Source of the DNA: Cellvibrio sp. KY-GH-1
GTDB lineage: Bacteria; Pseudomonadota; Gammaproteobacteria; Pseudomonadales; Cellvibrionaceae
Assembly (NCBI RefSeq): GCF_008806975.1
Contig: NZ_CP031728.1
Location: forward strand, 3,307,501-3,371,500
Direction of reading: 5' to 3'
Length of the DNA: 64,000 bases
The notes beneath the pieces are model-generated. The model made no database searches. It saw nothing but the letters and a program-made list of their open reading frames with translations, and was not told the origin of the DNA. Within the stretch, counting starts at the first letter, position 1, and each line of letters starts with the position of its first letter. This document shows positions 9,032 through 17,661 of the stretch, piece by piece. Position numbers and translations under genes: made by a program.

Positions 9032-10648
9032 ATGACCAAAAAGACAACTTTGCATCCAGATGCCCCGCTGCTGCTCAACAATCACCGCCGCCCGGTCACC
9101 CGCCGCGAACTGGTTGCACAAGGCTTTCGCGCCGGTACCGCCACGGTACTCGGCGGATCGATTTTCAGCTTGTTTGCCAACCCGCGTGAGGCCGAGGCAG
9201 CACTGTCCGCTGACTTGATTGCCATGCGTAGCGCCTGCGGTATTGCCGCGCAGGGAGCGGGTAAGATTCCGTTTATTTGTTTCGATCTGGCCGGCGGCGC
9301 CAATATCGCAGGCTCTAACGTATTGATCGGCCAACGTGGCGGCCAGTTGGATTTCCTCAGTGCCGGCGGTTACAGCAAGCTTGGGTTGCCAGCGGCCATG
9401 AGCCCGGCGGCATCTACCGCTGCCAATCCATTGATCAACACCGAACTGGGTCTCGCATTCCATTCCACCAGCGCCATGCTGCGTGGCATTCTGGAGAAGG
9501 TCACCGTCGGCAACCGCGCCCTCACCAATGGCGCAGTGATTCCGGCACGTTCGGAAAACGATACCGGCAACAACCCGCACAACCCCATGTATGGCATTAA
9601 CAAGGCTGGCGCCAACGGCTCGCTACTGGCGTTAATCGGCTCGCGCGCCAGCGATTCCGGTGGCAACTCCATGGCCCCGGCGATGATGATCAACCCCGAG
9701 GTGCGCCCCACCAAGGTGGACAACCCTAACGATGTAACCGGCCTGGTAGATGTGGGCGATCTGGTGAGCCTGCTGGATCAGCAGGACACAGTGGCGGTAA
9801 TGGAATCCATTTACCGCATCAGCGATAAGAAACTCGGGCAGGTGAATACCGGCACCTTGAACGATGCCGTGATCAAAGACATGGTGCGCTGCGGCTATGT
9901 AAAAAGCGCGGATCTGGCCGATCGCTTCGGCAATCCCTCGGCCATAGATCCGGTCGCAGATACCGATCTGGTGGGCGCCACCGGCGTCTTCAGTCAGGCC
10001 GAATTTGATAGCGACGGCGAATTCCGTAAAACCGCCTCGGTCGCCAAGCTGGTGGTCAATGGCTATGCCGGTGCCGGCACCATCACCATGGGCGGCTACG
10101 ACTATCACACCGGCGATAGATCCACCGGCGAATCGCGCGACCTGCGCGCTGGCCGCTGTATCGGCGCCTGCCTCGAATACGCCGCCAAGAAAGGCATGCC
10201 GGTGATGATTTACGTGTTCAGCGATGGCTCGGTATTCAGCAACGGCATGATCGACGACTCCGCCATGGGCGGCGGCAAAGGTGTCTGGACCGGCGACGAC
10301 CAGCAGACCGGCGCCGCCTTCTTCCTCGTGTATAACCCGGCGCGGCGCGCGGTATTGGTAGGCGGCTCCGCCACCGACCCGGCCGCCATCAGCGATGTGC
10401 AGCGTATGCACCAACAGCTCGGCCAAATGCGCCCCAGCGGCGATGTGGAAACCGGCTCAGGCGTGGGCGCCGCCAACAACGTCAACTCGTTGGTAGAGAC
10501 AGTTATCCTCAACTACCTCGCTCTGCATGGACAACAAAACCAATTCGGCACCCTCTTCCCCGGCAACAGCCTGGGCAACGCCGCCGCACTGGATAAAATC
10601 ACCGCATTTGCCCCGATTTGTAATGGAGTGATTTCGCAACCGGTGTGA
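9032..10648 (+). CDS. Tat-exported DUF1501-like protein
   Basis: 538 residues from ATG 9032, preceded by GGGGAA after the upstream stop; the in-frame extension into the previous gene is rejected. A twin-arginine signal appears near the N-terminus (TRRELVAQGFRAGTATVLGG, ending EAEA). The body has FICFDLAGGANIAGSNVLIG, ITMGGYDYHTGD and PVMIYVFSDGSVFSNG, resembling the DUF1501 (sulfatase/phosphatase-like) family from memory. DUF1501 proteins are often encoded beside cytochrome-motif partners in planctomycetes and marine gammaproteobacteria, as here. Tat export implies folding, perhaps with a cofactor, in the cytoplasm. The substrate is unknown. It is the last gene of the rightward set. Confidence 0.65.
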   Translation: MTKKTTLHPDAPLLLNNHRRPVTRRELVAQGFRAGTATVLGGSIFSLFANPREAEAALSADLIAMRSACGIAAQGAGKIPFICFDLAGGANIAGSNVLIGQRGGQLDFLSAGGYSKLGLPAAMSPAASTAANPLINTELGLAFHSTSAMLRGILEKVTVGNRALTNGAVIPARSENDTGNNPHNPMYGINKAGANGSLLALIGSRASDSGGNSMAPAMMINPEVRPTKVDNPNDVTGLVDVGDLVSLLDQQDTVAVMESIYRISDKKLGQVNTGTLNDAVIKDMVRCGYVKSADLADRFGNPSAIDPVADTDLVGATGVFSQAEFDSDGEFRKTASVAKLVVNGYAGAGTITMGGYDYHTGDRSTGESRDLRAGRCIGACLEYAAKKGMPVMIYVFSDGSVFSNGMIDDSAMGGGKGVWTGDDQQTGAAFFLVYNPARRAVLVGGSATDPAAISDVQRMHQQLGQMRPSGDVETGSGVGAANNVNSLVETVILNYLALHGQQNQFGTLFPGNSLGNAAALDKITAFAPICNGVISQPV

Positions 10649-10669
10649 TATACGGTTTGTGATCAATTA

Positions 10670-10698
10670 AAAACGCCGACATTTTTTGTCGGCGCTTC
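10670..10698 (-). terminator. Rho-independent terminator for the protease gene
   Basis: An eight-base stem CGCCGACA (10674-10681) pairs with TGTCGGCG (10687-10694) across a five-base loop. Read leftward the stem is followed by a T run, so it mainly ends the leftward protease gene. Rightward there is no U tract. Confidence 0.75.
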
Positions 10699-10716
10699 CT
10701 CTCACGGCCCACTAAA

Positions 10717-12288
10717 TTAATTTAGAACCGTCACATATTGCGATTTAGTTACTGAGCCACCAGCCCCATAACAGCTAATCTCAAATAGATTAGACGCGCC
10801 AAGAGGCGATGTTGGCCAAACACCAGAAGTTCCCAATCTCACACCTGTTTTACTAAGGCAATAATCAGTATTCTGTGATGTCCAGGTTCGAACAACAGCT
10901 TCTCCCGCTTTTACGACCGTTGGCGATACACTGAAACTCATCGTCGGCGCTGGAACCACTTCAACATAGATAGACTGCTTTACCGCCCCTCCTGGACCAT
11001 AACAAGAAATTTCAAAATCATTCGATGCGCTCAATGGTGTTGTTTCCCACACGCCCGAGGTTGCCAAACGCATACCAGTTTTGCTCAAACAATAATCGGC
11101 GTTAGTTGAGGACCATATTCTGGTAACCGTTTGCCCTTCAATTACTTTGCGCGGCGAAACATCAAAAGTCATTTTGGGCTTTGGAATAACTTCAACATAG
11201 ATCGATTTTTTCACAGCGCCTCTTGACCCATGACATGAAATTTCGAATTCGTTTGAAGCAGTCAGTGGTGCTGTAACCCAAGCTCCGGAGGTCGCTAAAC
11301 GCTGCCCGGTTTTACTTAAGCAATAATCCGTATTGCGCGAAGCCCATGTTCTGGTAATCGTTTCACCTTCAATAACCTTTCTTGAAGATACCTCAAATTC
11401 CATTGATGGCTGAAAAATTATTCCATCAACTATTGGAGAAAAACTTACTATTGAATTAATTAAAATCCCATGATTGGAGCCAGTCCCATTCGCGGAACAT
11501 CCCGCATTAGTATGAACACCAACAAGCGTTCCATTTTCAGCAAGAATACCAGAACCCGAACTTCCCCCTTCTGTATCCAGATTAATATATCTCGCGTAAC
11601 CGCTAGCATTCTGCCCACTATACCGTCCCGCCTCAATGACCTTTGGGCGACCATTGGGATGCTGAATAATAGTGAGCAATGAGTCCAACGCCGGAATATT
11701 CTGGCTTAATGTAGCAACACCATATCTAGCGCCAGGGTTGCCCGCCAACTCGACGATGGCATAATCAAGGCCATTATTCCTATATTCTCGCAGTGCAGTT
11801 ATTGCAACGCGCTCCGGCTCGCGTAATACGCCCACGCTATTAAATTGATATCCAAAGTTAACATGCATATTCATTGCTGCGGCACTCGCATCGATGAGCA
11901 CACCGTTAGCTGCCACAGGAAAATCCCAACCACTACCGTCATTTAATTGCGGATCAAAACAATGCCCTGCTGTAAGAAACAAATTATCAGCGATTAATGT
12001 TCCTGAGCACCACCGATGATCATTTACATTTCCAGGATTACTAAAGACACTCGCCAAATTATTGTTCCACTGAATTTGTCCAACTCGACTTTGATGAAGT
12101 GAAACAAAATTCACTGTAGGTCCGAGGGCACCATCATAGCGCTCAACATCCTGATAGGTTGCAGTAGGCCCGCACAATGACTCTGCAGCAACTCCCGAAA
12201 ATACTGGGACTTGCGAATGCCCAACATCAGCGAGAGCGGAATTAATTGCAATCGTAAAAAAAAGTCCAAACACGATCTTATTCATCAT
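10717..12288 (-). CDS. Secreted trypsin-like serine protease with three C-terminal repeats
   Basis: 523 residues. A signal peptide (FGLFFTIAINSALA) precedes an S1-type protease domain to about residue 290. The catalytic triad is visible as His in LTAGHCF, Asp in NNGLDYAIVEL and Ser in TEGGSSGSGIL. Three tandem modules of about 77 residues follow at roughly 295-371, 372-448 and 449-523. Each carries VxxGExxxRTW, NTDYCLSKTGxRLxTSGxW and FEISCxG, with two conserved cysteines that could pair. Such modules may direct binding to surfaces or polymers; this is inference. The gene is visibly more AT-rich than the cluster before it and stands alone, divergent from the lyase-like gene. Confidence 0.85.
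   Translation of the reverse strand: MMNKIVFGLFFTIAINSALADVGHSQVPVFSGVAAESLCGPTATYQDVERYDGALGPTVNFVSLHQSRVGQIQWNNNLASVFSNPGNVNDHRWCSGTLIADNLFLTAGHCFDPQLNDGSGWDFPVAANGVLIDASAAAMNMHVNFGYQFNSVGVLREPERVAITALREYRNNGLDYAIVELAGNPGARYGVATLSQNIPALDSLLTIIQHPNGRPKVIEAGRYSGQNASGYARYINLDTEGGSSGSGILAENGTLVGVHTNAGCSANGTGSNHGILINSIVSFSPIVDGIIFQPSMEFEVSSRKVIEGETITRTWASRNTDYCLSKTGQRLATSGAWVTAPLTASNEFEISCHGSRGAVKKSIYVEVIPKPKMTFDVSPRKVIEGQTVTRIWSSTNADYCLSKTGMRLATSGVWETTPLSASNDFEISCYGPGGAVKQSIYVEVVPAPTMSFSVSPTVVKAGEAVVRTWTSQNTDYCLSKTGVRLGTSGVWPTSPLGASNLFEISCYGAGGSVTKSQYVTVLN
10720..11406 (-). repeat. Three tandem 231-base intragenic repeats in the protease gene
   Basis: Protein modules of about 77 residues correspond to three successive DNA units at 11176-11406, 10945-11175 and 10720-10944. 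The units keep YCLSKTG and EISC in register, and their surrounding nucleotide sequence is also alike, indicating duplication within the gene. Confidence 0.8.
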
Positions 12289-12594
12289 GAATATTCCATA
12301 TTAAGTTATTAACCAATGTACATTTGATATAACTAGCAACAGCGCGACAACAATAGCTCACATCAACAATCAACTTAAGACAAAAAAGTGGTTTTGACGC
12401 CATTTTTTAAAAGTTATGTCCGACATCAAATTATGCATTTATAACGTTAATCACGAAACATAAACTATGTTAACCAAGCACAACATATTAAACACATATT
12501 GCTATCGACTTCCTCACGAAAAACCTCAATACTGCACTCGTTAAACAACCAAAATATCAGGTCAAAATTTATTTAGTTCCAGCAAGGACTCTTC
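12289..12594. other. AT-rich divergent intergenic region
   Basis: About 306 bases between the leftward protease and rightward lyase-like genes. It is strongly AT-rich and must hold both promoters. AAGGA at 12584-12588 is the ribosome site for the rightward gene. No clear operator was found. Confidence 0.5.
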
Positions 12595-13353
12595 ATGAAT
12601 TACCTCTTTCGCACTCAATCTCTCCTCTTATTAATAGTTTTCAGCCCTACGGTAACAGCCAGCATCTTTTGGCAAGGCGACTTCGAAACCAAGGATTTAT
12701 CGCAATGGCACACATCCATTAATCCGGCAGGATTATCGGTCATCACTGAGTGTGCTTTTGATGGGAAATATTCAGGCAAGGTGCGCTTAACGGGCGATGA
12801 TTCGTTTATTTGGAAGGGTAATAAATTTTTAAATCGCAGCGAGTTTCATCACCGCAGCGCAGCGGGAAATACATACGAAGGTAAAGACACGTTTTTTGCA
12901 TTCAGTTTTTATTTGCCGAATAAATTAACTGAACAAAAACATGAATTGGGGTATTGGGAATCGGATAAGAGTTGGCAACAAATGTTGCGCTTCAATATTA
13001 CCGGCAGTGAATTAAGCTTTCAGGAAAGTGCAGGCAAAGAGGTGTTATGGAAATTGCCGCAAGGTGCAGCACCGGGGCAATGGCATCGCGTTGCCATGCA
13101 TATCCACTGGGCCACAGACCCCCAAATTGGCTCCGCTGAAGTTTGGGTTAACGGCCAGCACATGGGGAAAAATTTCTTCAAAAACCTGCCAGCAAAAGAT
13201 GCACTGATGTTTACCCAAATCGGTATCTTACGCACACAGGAGGAAACCATCGAAGAAATTTTTATCGATGGAGCGTTGGAAACTGACAACATAACGGAGC
13301 TACTTGAAAGAGATCGACACTTGATCGGAAAAAAATGCGCTAGCGCCAGGTAA
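12595..13353 (+). CDS. Exported heparin-lyase-I-like polysaccharide lyase family protein
   Basis: 252 residues with a signal peptide (MNYLFRTQSLLLLIVFSPTVTA) and good ribosome site AAGGA. The mature protein has a jelly-roll pattern: GDFETKDLSQWHT near the start, RSEFHHRSAAG, TFFAFSFYLPN, PGQWHRVAMHIHWA and GSAEVWVNGQHMG. This fits the polysaccharide lyase / heparin lyase I family (Pfam Polysacc_lyase) with a beta-sandwich fold, so cleavage of an acidic polysaccharide in the periplasm or outside is likely; the substrate cannot be read. It ends convergently, overlapping the TonB receptor gene by 14 bases, and could belong to the same uptake locus. Confidence 0.65.
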   Translation: MNYLFRTQSLLLLIVFSPTVTASIFWQGDFETKDLSQWHTSINPAGLSVITECAFDGKYSGKVRLTGDDSFIWKGNKFLNRSEFHHRSAAGNTYEGKDTFFAFSFYLPNKLTEQKHELGYWESDKSWQQMLRFNITGSELSFQESAGKEVLWKLPQGAAPGQWHRVAMHIHWATDPQIGSAEVWVNGQHMGKNFFKNLPAKDALMFTQIGILRTQEETIEEIFIDGALETDNITELLERDRHLIGKKCASAR

Positions 13354-15298
13354 ATTCTGCCCGCAGCCAATATTCTCGCTCTCCAACAGGAAACGGCGTG
13401 CTCACATCGTTATAGGGCTGTGGAATTACCTGAGCTGTATTGGTCAGATTGTTGACCGCGAACGTCCAGTGCACAGTTCTAAGGCGATATTCCACGGCTA
13501 AGTTTACGCTTTTCTCAGCATCAACTTTTTGTATCTGCACCGCGCCGATTTGCGCTGAGTATTGACGAGCATATCGACTGCCAAGGTAGCGAAAATCGAA
13601 ATTCGTGCTGAGATTTTCTATGGGCGTTTTCATGCTAAACCAAAGATTCGCAACGCCGCTCGCTGCCCCCATGTTTTGACCTGAGCGTTTGGGAACATCA
13701 TAGGGGGGCAAGTCATCGTCGTTGGCTCTGGCGTAACTGACATTTGCTCGCATACTAATAACGTCCCCCGTGTACCAATACTGCAATTCAGCGCCTTGAG
13801 TGCGTATTTCGGGGTTATTGGTATAGCCAGGTTCATAGGAATAGATTATGGCGTCTTTAATGTTTTGATCAAACACCGAGAGCGTTAGATAGTTTTTGTC
13901 GCCCAAGGCATGACCATACTCTATTTCGCTTACGCGGGTTTTTTCAGCGTTTAACGTTTCAGTTCCAGGATGAAAAATTGGATTGCTGGTCTGCAGATCA
14001 GGCTCGCGAAACGCGGTACCGTAGAGCATCTTCATATGCCAATTTTTTTCAGCGCGAGTGAGTCCAATACGTGGCGTAAAGGCATCGCCTGAATAATCGT
14101 GACTGGAAGCGCGCGCGCCGAGCGACAGTTCATAATCACCAAACCGCTTGTCCCAATTTACATAGAGTGCGTGGTCGCGAGAAGTTAGCTCGCCGTCGGG
14201 CGGAAAATATTGTTCTGGCGGCATATCGACACTAATCGCACGAGCGGTTTCTCCGCGTTGGGAAACACCCACACTCAGGCTGGCATCATTCGCATATTCA
14301 TAGAGCGTTTCGAGATCGATATTCCAAGCGCGGGCACGCACGTCATAATCGTAAACCAAATCCGGTGCCTGGGATGAAGAGCGCCAATTGGCTTCATCGC
14401 GAAGACTCAGCCGAGGCGTAAGCTGCCACTGTTCGTTAAGCACAAATTTGTGCTCAATAAAAAAATTGCTCTCGCGAAATTTAATCCGGGCACTGGGAGC
14501 AAAAATACCGTACTGCTGAATATTGTCCATGCTGTACTGAAGATGGAAAATATTTGCGCGCGTCCGACCCCATTCAATGCTTCCGGCAAAATTACCACCC
14601 TGTGTATCGCTCGAAGAAATATCAGCGGAAGTTCCTGCGGCATCAATCCAAGTACCTTCACCCCAATTTCCATCATGCAGACTGGCGGACAACGCGAACT
14701 TTCCATCACCCATTCGCTCAGCCGCATTTAGACTAACAATATTGGCCGAGGGTTGGTGAGTCACGCTGGTTTCAATTCCGCTTTGCGTGCGCGTGTAAAT
14801 TCGAATAACAGCCAACTGCGCGCTGTTGCCGTACTTAACACTCCCAGGGCCACGCAACACTTCTATCCGCTCCAACTGCTCTACGGGGAAATTTGGCGGA
14901 AGTGGAAAGGTACCGTAAATCAAGTCATTTACCGGCATATCATTGACAATGTATTGGATTTTTCCCTCAAACGCCCAGTTACCGCGCACCACTAGATTAA
15001 CCGCATTTTGAGTATCCATTCCCAAACTTACGCCGGGAATATGAATGAGCACATCGCGCAGCGTGCGTGCGCCCATTGCGCGCATGTCAGCTAGCTCAAA
15101 CAGCGTAATGATACCGGGTTGAGCGCGCCACGACCGATTGAGGTTGCTGGCGGTATCGACAGGAACATCCATTAACTCACTTAACGACAAGTCAAATAAA
15201 TCACGTGCATCCAAATTGCGCGCGGCTATTGCATGTGACGTGTTCAGAACCAAAACGCATAGCGCTAGTAAGCATCCACGCACCCGGAGAACCATCAT
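13340..15298 (-). CDS. TonB-dependent outer membrane receptor
   Basis: 652 residues. A signal peptide (ending HAIA) is followed by LSLSELMDVPVDTAS, common at the start of this receptor type. The plug domain is seen as MRAMGARTLRDVLIHIPGVSLGMD and VEQLERIEVLRGPGSVKYGNSA. A 22-strand barrel follows with TonB-receptor landmarks (FREPDLQTSNP, AEKTRVSEIEYGH), ending in YWLRAEFTWR. It would import a ligand too large for porins, powered by TonB. The ligand is unknown; neighbours encode a lyase-like enzyme and a periplasmic binding-like protein, suggesting a saccharide or breakdown product. Two adjacent ATGs (15298 and 15295) are possible starts. Confidence 0.88.
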   Translation of the reverse strand: MMVLRVRGCLLALCVLVLNTSHAIAARNLDARDLFDLSLSELMDVPVDTASNLNRSWRAQPGIITLFELADMRAMGARTLRDVLIHIPGVSLGMDTQNAVNLVVRGNWAFEGKIQYIVNDMPVNDLIYGTFPLPPNFPVEQLERIEVLRGPGSVKYGNSAQLAVIRIYTRTQSGIETSVTHQPSANIVSLNAAERMGDGKFALSASLHDGNWGEGTWIDAAGTSADISSSDTQGGNFAGSIEWGRTRANIFHLQYSMDNIQQYGIFAPSARIKFRESNFFIEHKFVLNEQWQLTPRLSLRDEANWRSSSQAPDLVYDYDVRARAWNIDLETLYEYANDASLSVGVSQRGETARAISVDMPPEQYFPPDGELTSRDHALYVNWDKRFGDYELSLGARASSHDYSGDAFTPRIGLTRAEKNWHMKMLYGTAFREPDLQTSNPIFHPGTETLNAEKTRVSEIEYGHALGDKNYLTLSVFDQNIKDAIIYSYEPGYTNNPEIRTQGAELQYWYTGDVISMRANVSYARANDDDLPPYDVPKRSGQNMGAASGVANLWFSMKTPIENLSTNFDFRYLGSRYARQYSAQIGAVQIQKVDAEKSVNLAVEYRLRTVHWTFAVNNLTNTAQVIPQPYNDVSTPFPVGEREYWLRAEFTWR

Positions 15299-15432
15299 TC
15301 AGAGTCACCTATCCTGTTGCTCGCTACGCGTTACTAAGAGCCTAGCTGACATCTCGAATATTCACTATTTTTTGAGGACTAATACGCCATTCGTTGCTAG
15401 TCTTAAAGACATCACCCAGTAATTAAGACGTT

Positions 15433-16347
15433 ATGTCATCCATCATCCGCCTATTTTTTTTGATGATTGCAGTGCTTGCAGCGCAGTCGCAGGCAGAACA
15501 AATTGTCTGGCACAGGTCCCCATTGGATTTCGGCAATAATCGCTACGTCTACGATATTGAACTCCTGCGTCTTGCACTGGAGAAGACCCGCCCTACTTAC
15601 GGTGACTATGAATTGCGGGGGCTACCTGCAACCAATTATGCGCGACTACTTCATTCGCTCATCCAGAACACCCATCCCAATTTGGTTTTGGAGATTAGTT
15701 ACGACAAAAAGCTCGAACAATCACATGGCCTAACCTTTATTAACTTTCCGATCGATCTGGGCATCATTGGTTATCGAGTTTGCTTTGTTAATCCTGCTGT
15801 GAAGGAACCAATAAAACAGGCGCAAACATTGGAGGAACTCAAAAAATACACCATAGGACAAGGTGTTGGTTGGGCTGATATTGCGATTTTGCGACACAAC
15901 GGTTTTAACGTGATTGAGGTAAGCTCCTATGTGAGCCTTTTTAAAATGGTTGCGGGCGGACGCTTCGATTTATTGTGTCGCGGTGCCAACGAGCTGATGG
16001 AAGAGGTTGAGCAATACAAGGAGATAGGGAAATTAACCTACGACGAGAGTTTTGTCCTGGTCTATCGTATGCCCCGTTTTTTTTATCTCAACGCCAACAA
16101 TCCACTGCTCAAAAAACGCATCGAGGAAGGCCTGTTAATTGCGTACAACGATGGCTCACTGTTGGAACTTTGGCGGAAGGAAAATCAACTCAGTATCGAC
16201 TTTGCCAACATGCGTAATCGCAAAGTTTTTTATTTGGACAATCCAATGATCAGAGATCTACCCAACGGCTATACCCAGTATTTTTTAGATCCACTAAATA
16301 TGCCCAAACAGCCGCTCACCCATACACCACCGCCGAACAACCAATAA
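15433..16347 (+). CDS. Periplasmic solute-binding-protein-like protein
   Basis: 304 residues with signal peptide (FFLMIAVLAAQSQA). The body has a type II binding-protein pattern: an N-terminal lobe (VYDIELLRLALEKTRPTYG), then LEELKKYTIGQGVGWADIAILRHNGFNVIEV and a hinge (FDLLCRGANELMEEVEQYKEIG), similar to SBP_bac_3 folds used as ABC-transporter or receptor sensor subunits. No ABC permease or ATPase genes lie nearby, so it may act as a sensor or scavenging protein rather than transporter subunit. It is divergent from the TonB receptor gene across about 135 bases and may be co-regulated with it. Confidence 0.65.
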   Translation: MSSIIRLFFLMIAVLAAQSQAEQIVWHRSPLDFGNNRYVYDIELLRLALEKTRPTYGDYELRGLPATNYARLLHSLIQNTHPNLVLEISYDKKLEQSHGLTFINFPIDLGIIGYRVCFVNPAVKEPIKQAQTLEELKKYTIGQGVGWADIAILRHNGFNVIEVSSYVSLFKMVAGGRFDLLCRGANELMEEVEQYKEIGKLTYDESFVLVYRMPRFFYLNANNPLLKKRIEEGLLIAYNDGSLLELWRKENQLSIDFANMRNRKVFYLDNPMIRDLPNGYTQYFLDPLNMPKQPLTHTPPPNNQ

Positions 16348-16385
16348 GGCTGTGCAACACACAAAACTCCTGGTTATAAGCACCA

Positions 16386-16403
16386 AACTAATAATCATTA
16401 GTT
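16386..16403. promoter_or_regulatory. Candidate operator palindrome upstream of the TauE/SafE gene
   Basis: AACTAATAATCATTAGTT has seven-base arms around a four-base centre, about 107 bases before the permease start. Its ATAATCATTA core matches the centre of the Fur consensus, but the flanks do not. Chance palindromes of this size occur in AT-rich spacers. Confidence 0.25.
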
Positions 16404-16509
16404 ATTCCCCGGTATCACTGATAGCCTGCGCGACCTGCTGATTTATCAACAGTGATTAACTAGATCAACAATAGCTGTTCGTTTTTTAACAGTTTGCACG
16501 AGTTAACTT

Positions 16510-17292
16510 ATGGATTTCCAGGTTGCATACATAGTCGCCGGTTTGGTGGTGGGCTTTATTGTGGGTATGACCGGCGTGGGCGGCGGCTCATTGATGACCC
16601 CGATACTTCTGTATTTCGGCGTCAGCCCGGCCAATGCCGTGGGTACCGACTTGCTCTATGCCGCTATCACCAAAGCCGGTGGTATTCACGTCCATCACAA
16701 AAAGAAAAATATCGATTGGAAAATTACCGGTGAGTTGGCGCTGGGCAGCTTGCCAGCAGCGGCCATCACCCTCTGGGTGTTGCTTTCCATCAGTGTTGAT
16801 ACCGAGACGCTCAACAAAGTGATCAAAGTCACTCTGGGTTATGCCCTGCTATTGACGGCAATAGCGATTTTATTCAAACGAAAAATTTTTGATTACAGCC
16901 AGAAAAATAATTCGTGGATTACGCGAATGAATCGCCGCCAGCAAATGATTGCCACCGTCTTTACCGGTGTAATTTTGGGCGCGGTCGTAACCATTACGTC
17001 CATTGGTGCCGGCGCGTTGGGCACAGTCGCATTATTTATGCTCTACCCCTTGCTGCCCACTGTGCGCTTAGTGGGTACTGAAATCGCTCACGCGGTTCCA
17101 CTTACGTTGGTTGCCGGCATGGGGCACGCCGGACTTGGAAATGTCGACTGGCACTTACTCGTCAATTTATTGATAGGATCCCTGCCGGGCATATATGCAG
17201 GCAGCCATTTAGCCAATCGCGTTGCCGACCATTACTTGCGTCCTGCTCTCGCCATTATGTTGGCCTTCGTTGGGACAAAATTAGTGTTCTAG
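16510..17292 (+). CDS. TauE/SafE (TSUP) family membrane permease
   Basis: 260 residues, nearly all hydrophobic, with about eight membrane segments. The duplicated family motifs are visible: GFIVGMTGVGGGSLMTPILLY in the N-terminal half and GVILGAVVTITSIGAGALGTV in the C-terminal half, each followed by the LVGTE/AVGTD type segment. TSUP proteins move small anions or organosulfur compounds (sulfite, sulfoacetate, sulfonates) across the inner membrane. The substrate here is unknown. The gene stands alone and ends in a strong terminator. The start at 16510 has no strong ribosome site. Confidence 0.85.
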   Translation: MDFQVAYIVAGLVVGFIVGMTGVGGGSLMTPILLYFGVSPANAVGTDLLYAAITKAGGIHVHHKKKNIDWKITGELALGSLPAAAITLWVLLSISVDTETLNKVIKVTLGYALLLTAIAILFKRKIFDYSQKNNSWITRMNRRQQMIATVFTGVILGAVVTITSIGAGALGTVALFMLYPLLPTVRLVGTEIAHAVPLTLVAGMGHAGLGNVDWHLLVNLLIGSLPGIYAGSHLANRVADHYLRPALAIMLAFVGTKLVF

Positions 17293-17334
17293 TTAAGGCT
17301 CTCCTGTTATTTCCACACTGCTGATTTCTCGTGC

Positions 17335-17370
17335 AAGCCCGAAACATATCGCTATGCTTCGGGCTTTTTT
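17335..17370 (+). terminator. Rho-independent terminator after TauE/SafE gene
   Basis: GCCCGAA (17337-17343) extends with CATA and pairs with TATG...TTCGGGC (17358-17364), followed by six T. Confidence 0.85.
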
Positions 17371-17661
17371 ATCAACAAATCACTTCAAAAATGGTTTTCA
17401 CGCCACAAATTCGCGCGAAAAATTCGGGGTTAGTTTTATAGTTCAAAAAAACAAAACCGAAATAAAAAAACATTCACATCAATAAATCAACTAAGCGACA
17501 CCATTCTTTTTTAGGTGACATTATTTTCAATACGGCTGGAAAAAAGGCAGATCTTTAACAGCCTTCGCCTAGAGTATCAGGCGGTCTCCTTTGGAAGAGA
17601 TATAAAAGGATAATTACTGAGACCATTAACATTTAATGATCACCTTTCAAGGATTTTATTG
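17371..17661. other. Intergenic region upstream of orphan exported gene
   Basis: About 290 bases, AT-rich. AAGGA at 17649-17653 is the ribosome site of the next gene. A promoter is expected here but no clear one was identified. Confidence 0.4.

Noticed and set aside
8735-9580. Leftward open frame (281 codons) across the LamG/DUF1501-like junction
   Set aside because: Antisense to two well-supported genes; low-complexity composition and no domain.
9632-10426. Leftward open frame (264 codons) inside the DUF1501-like gene
   Set aside because: Shadow frame of GC-rich codons; His/Ala-rich product with no family pattern.
12389-17405. Similar 14-base sequence (TGGTTTT, one variable base, ACGCCA) in two intergenic regions
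   Set aside because: Pairs with one mismatch at this length are expected by chance many times in a window of this size.
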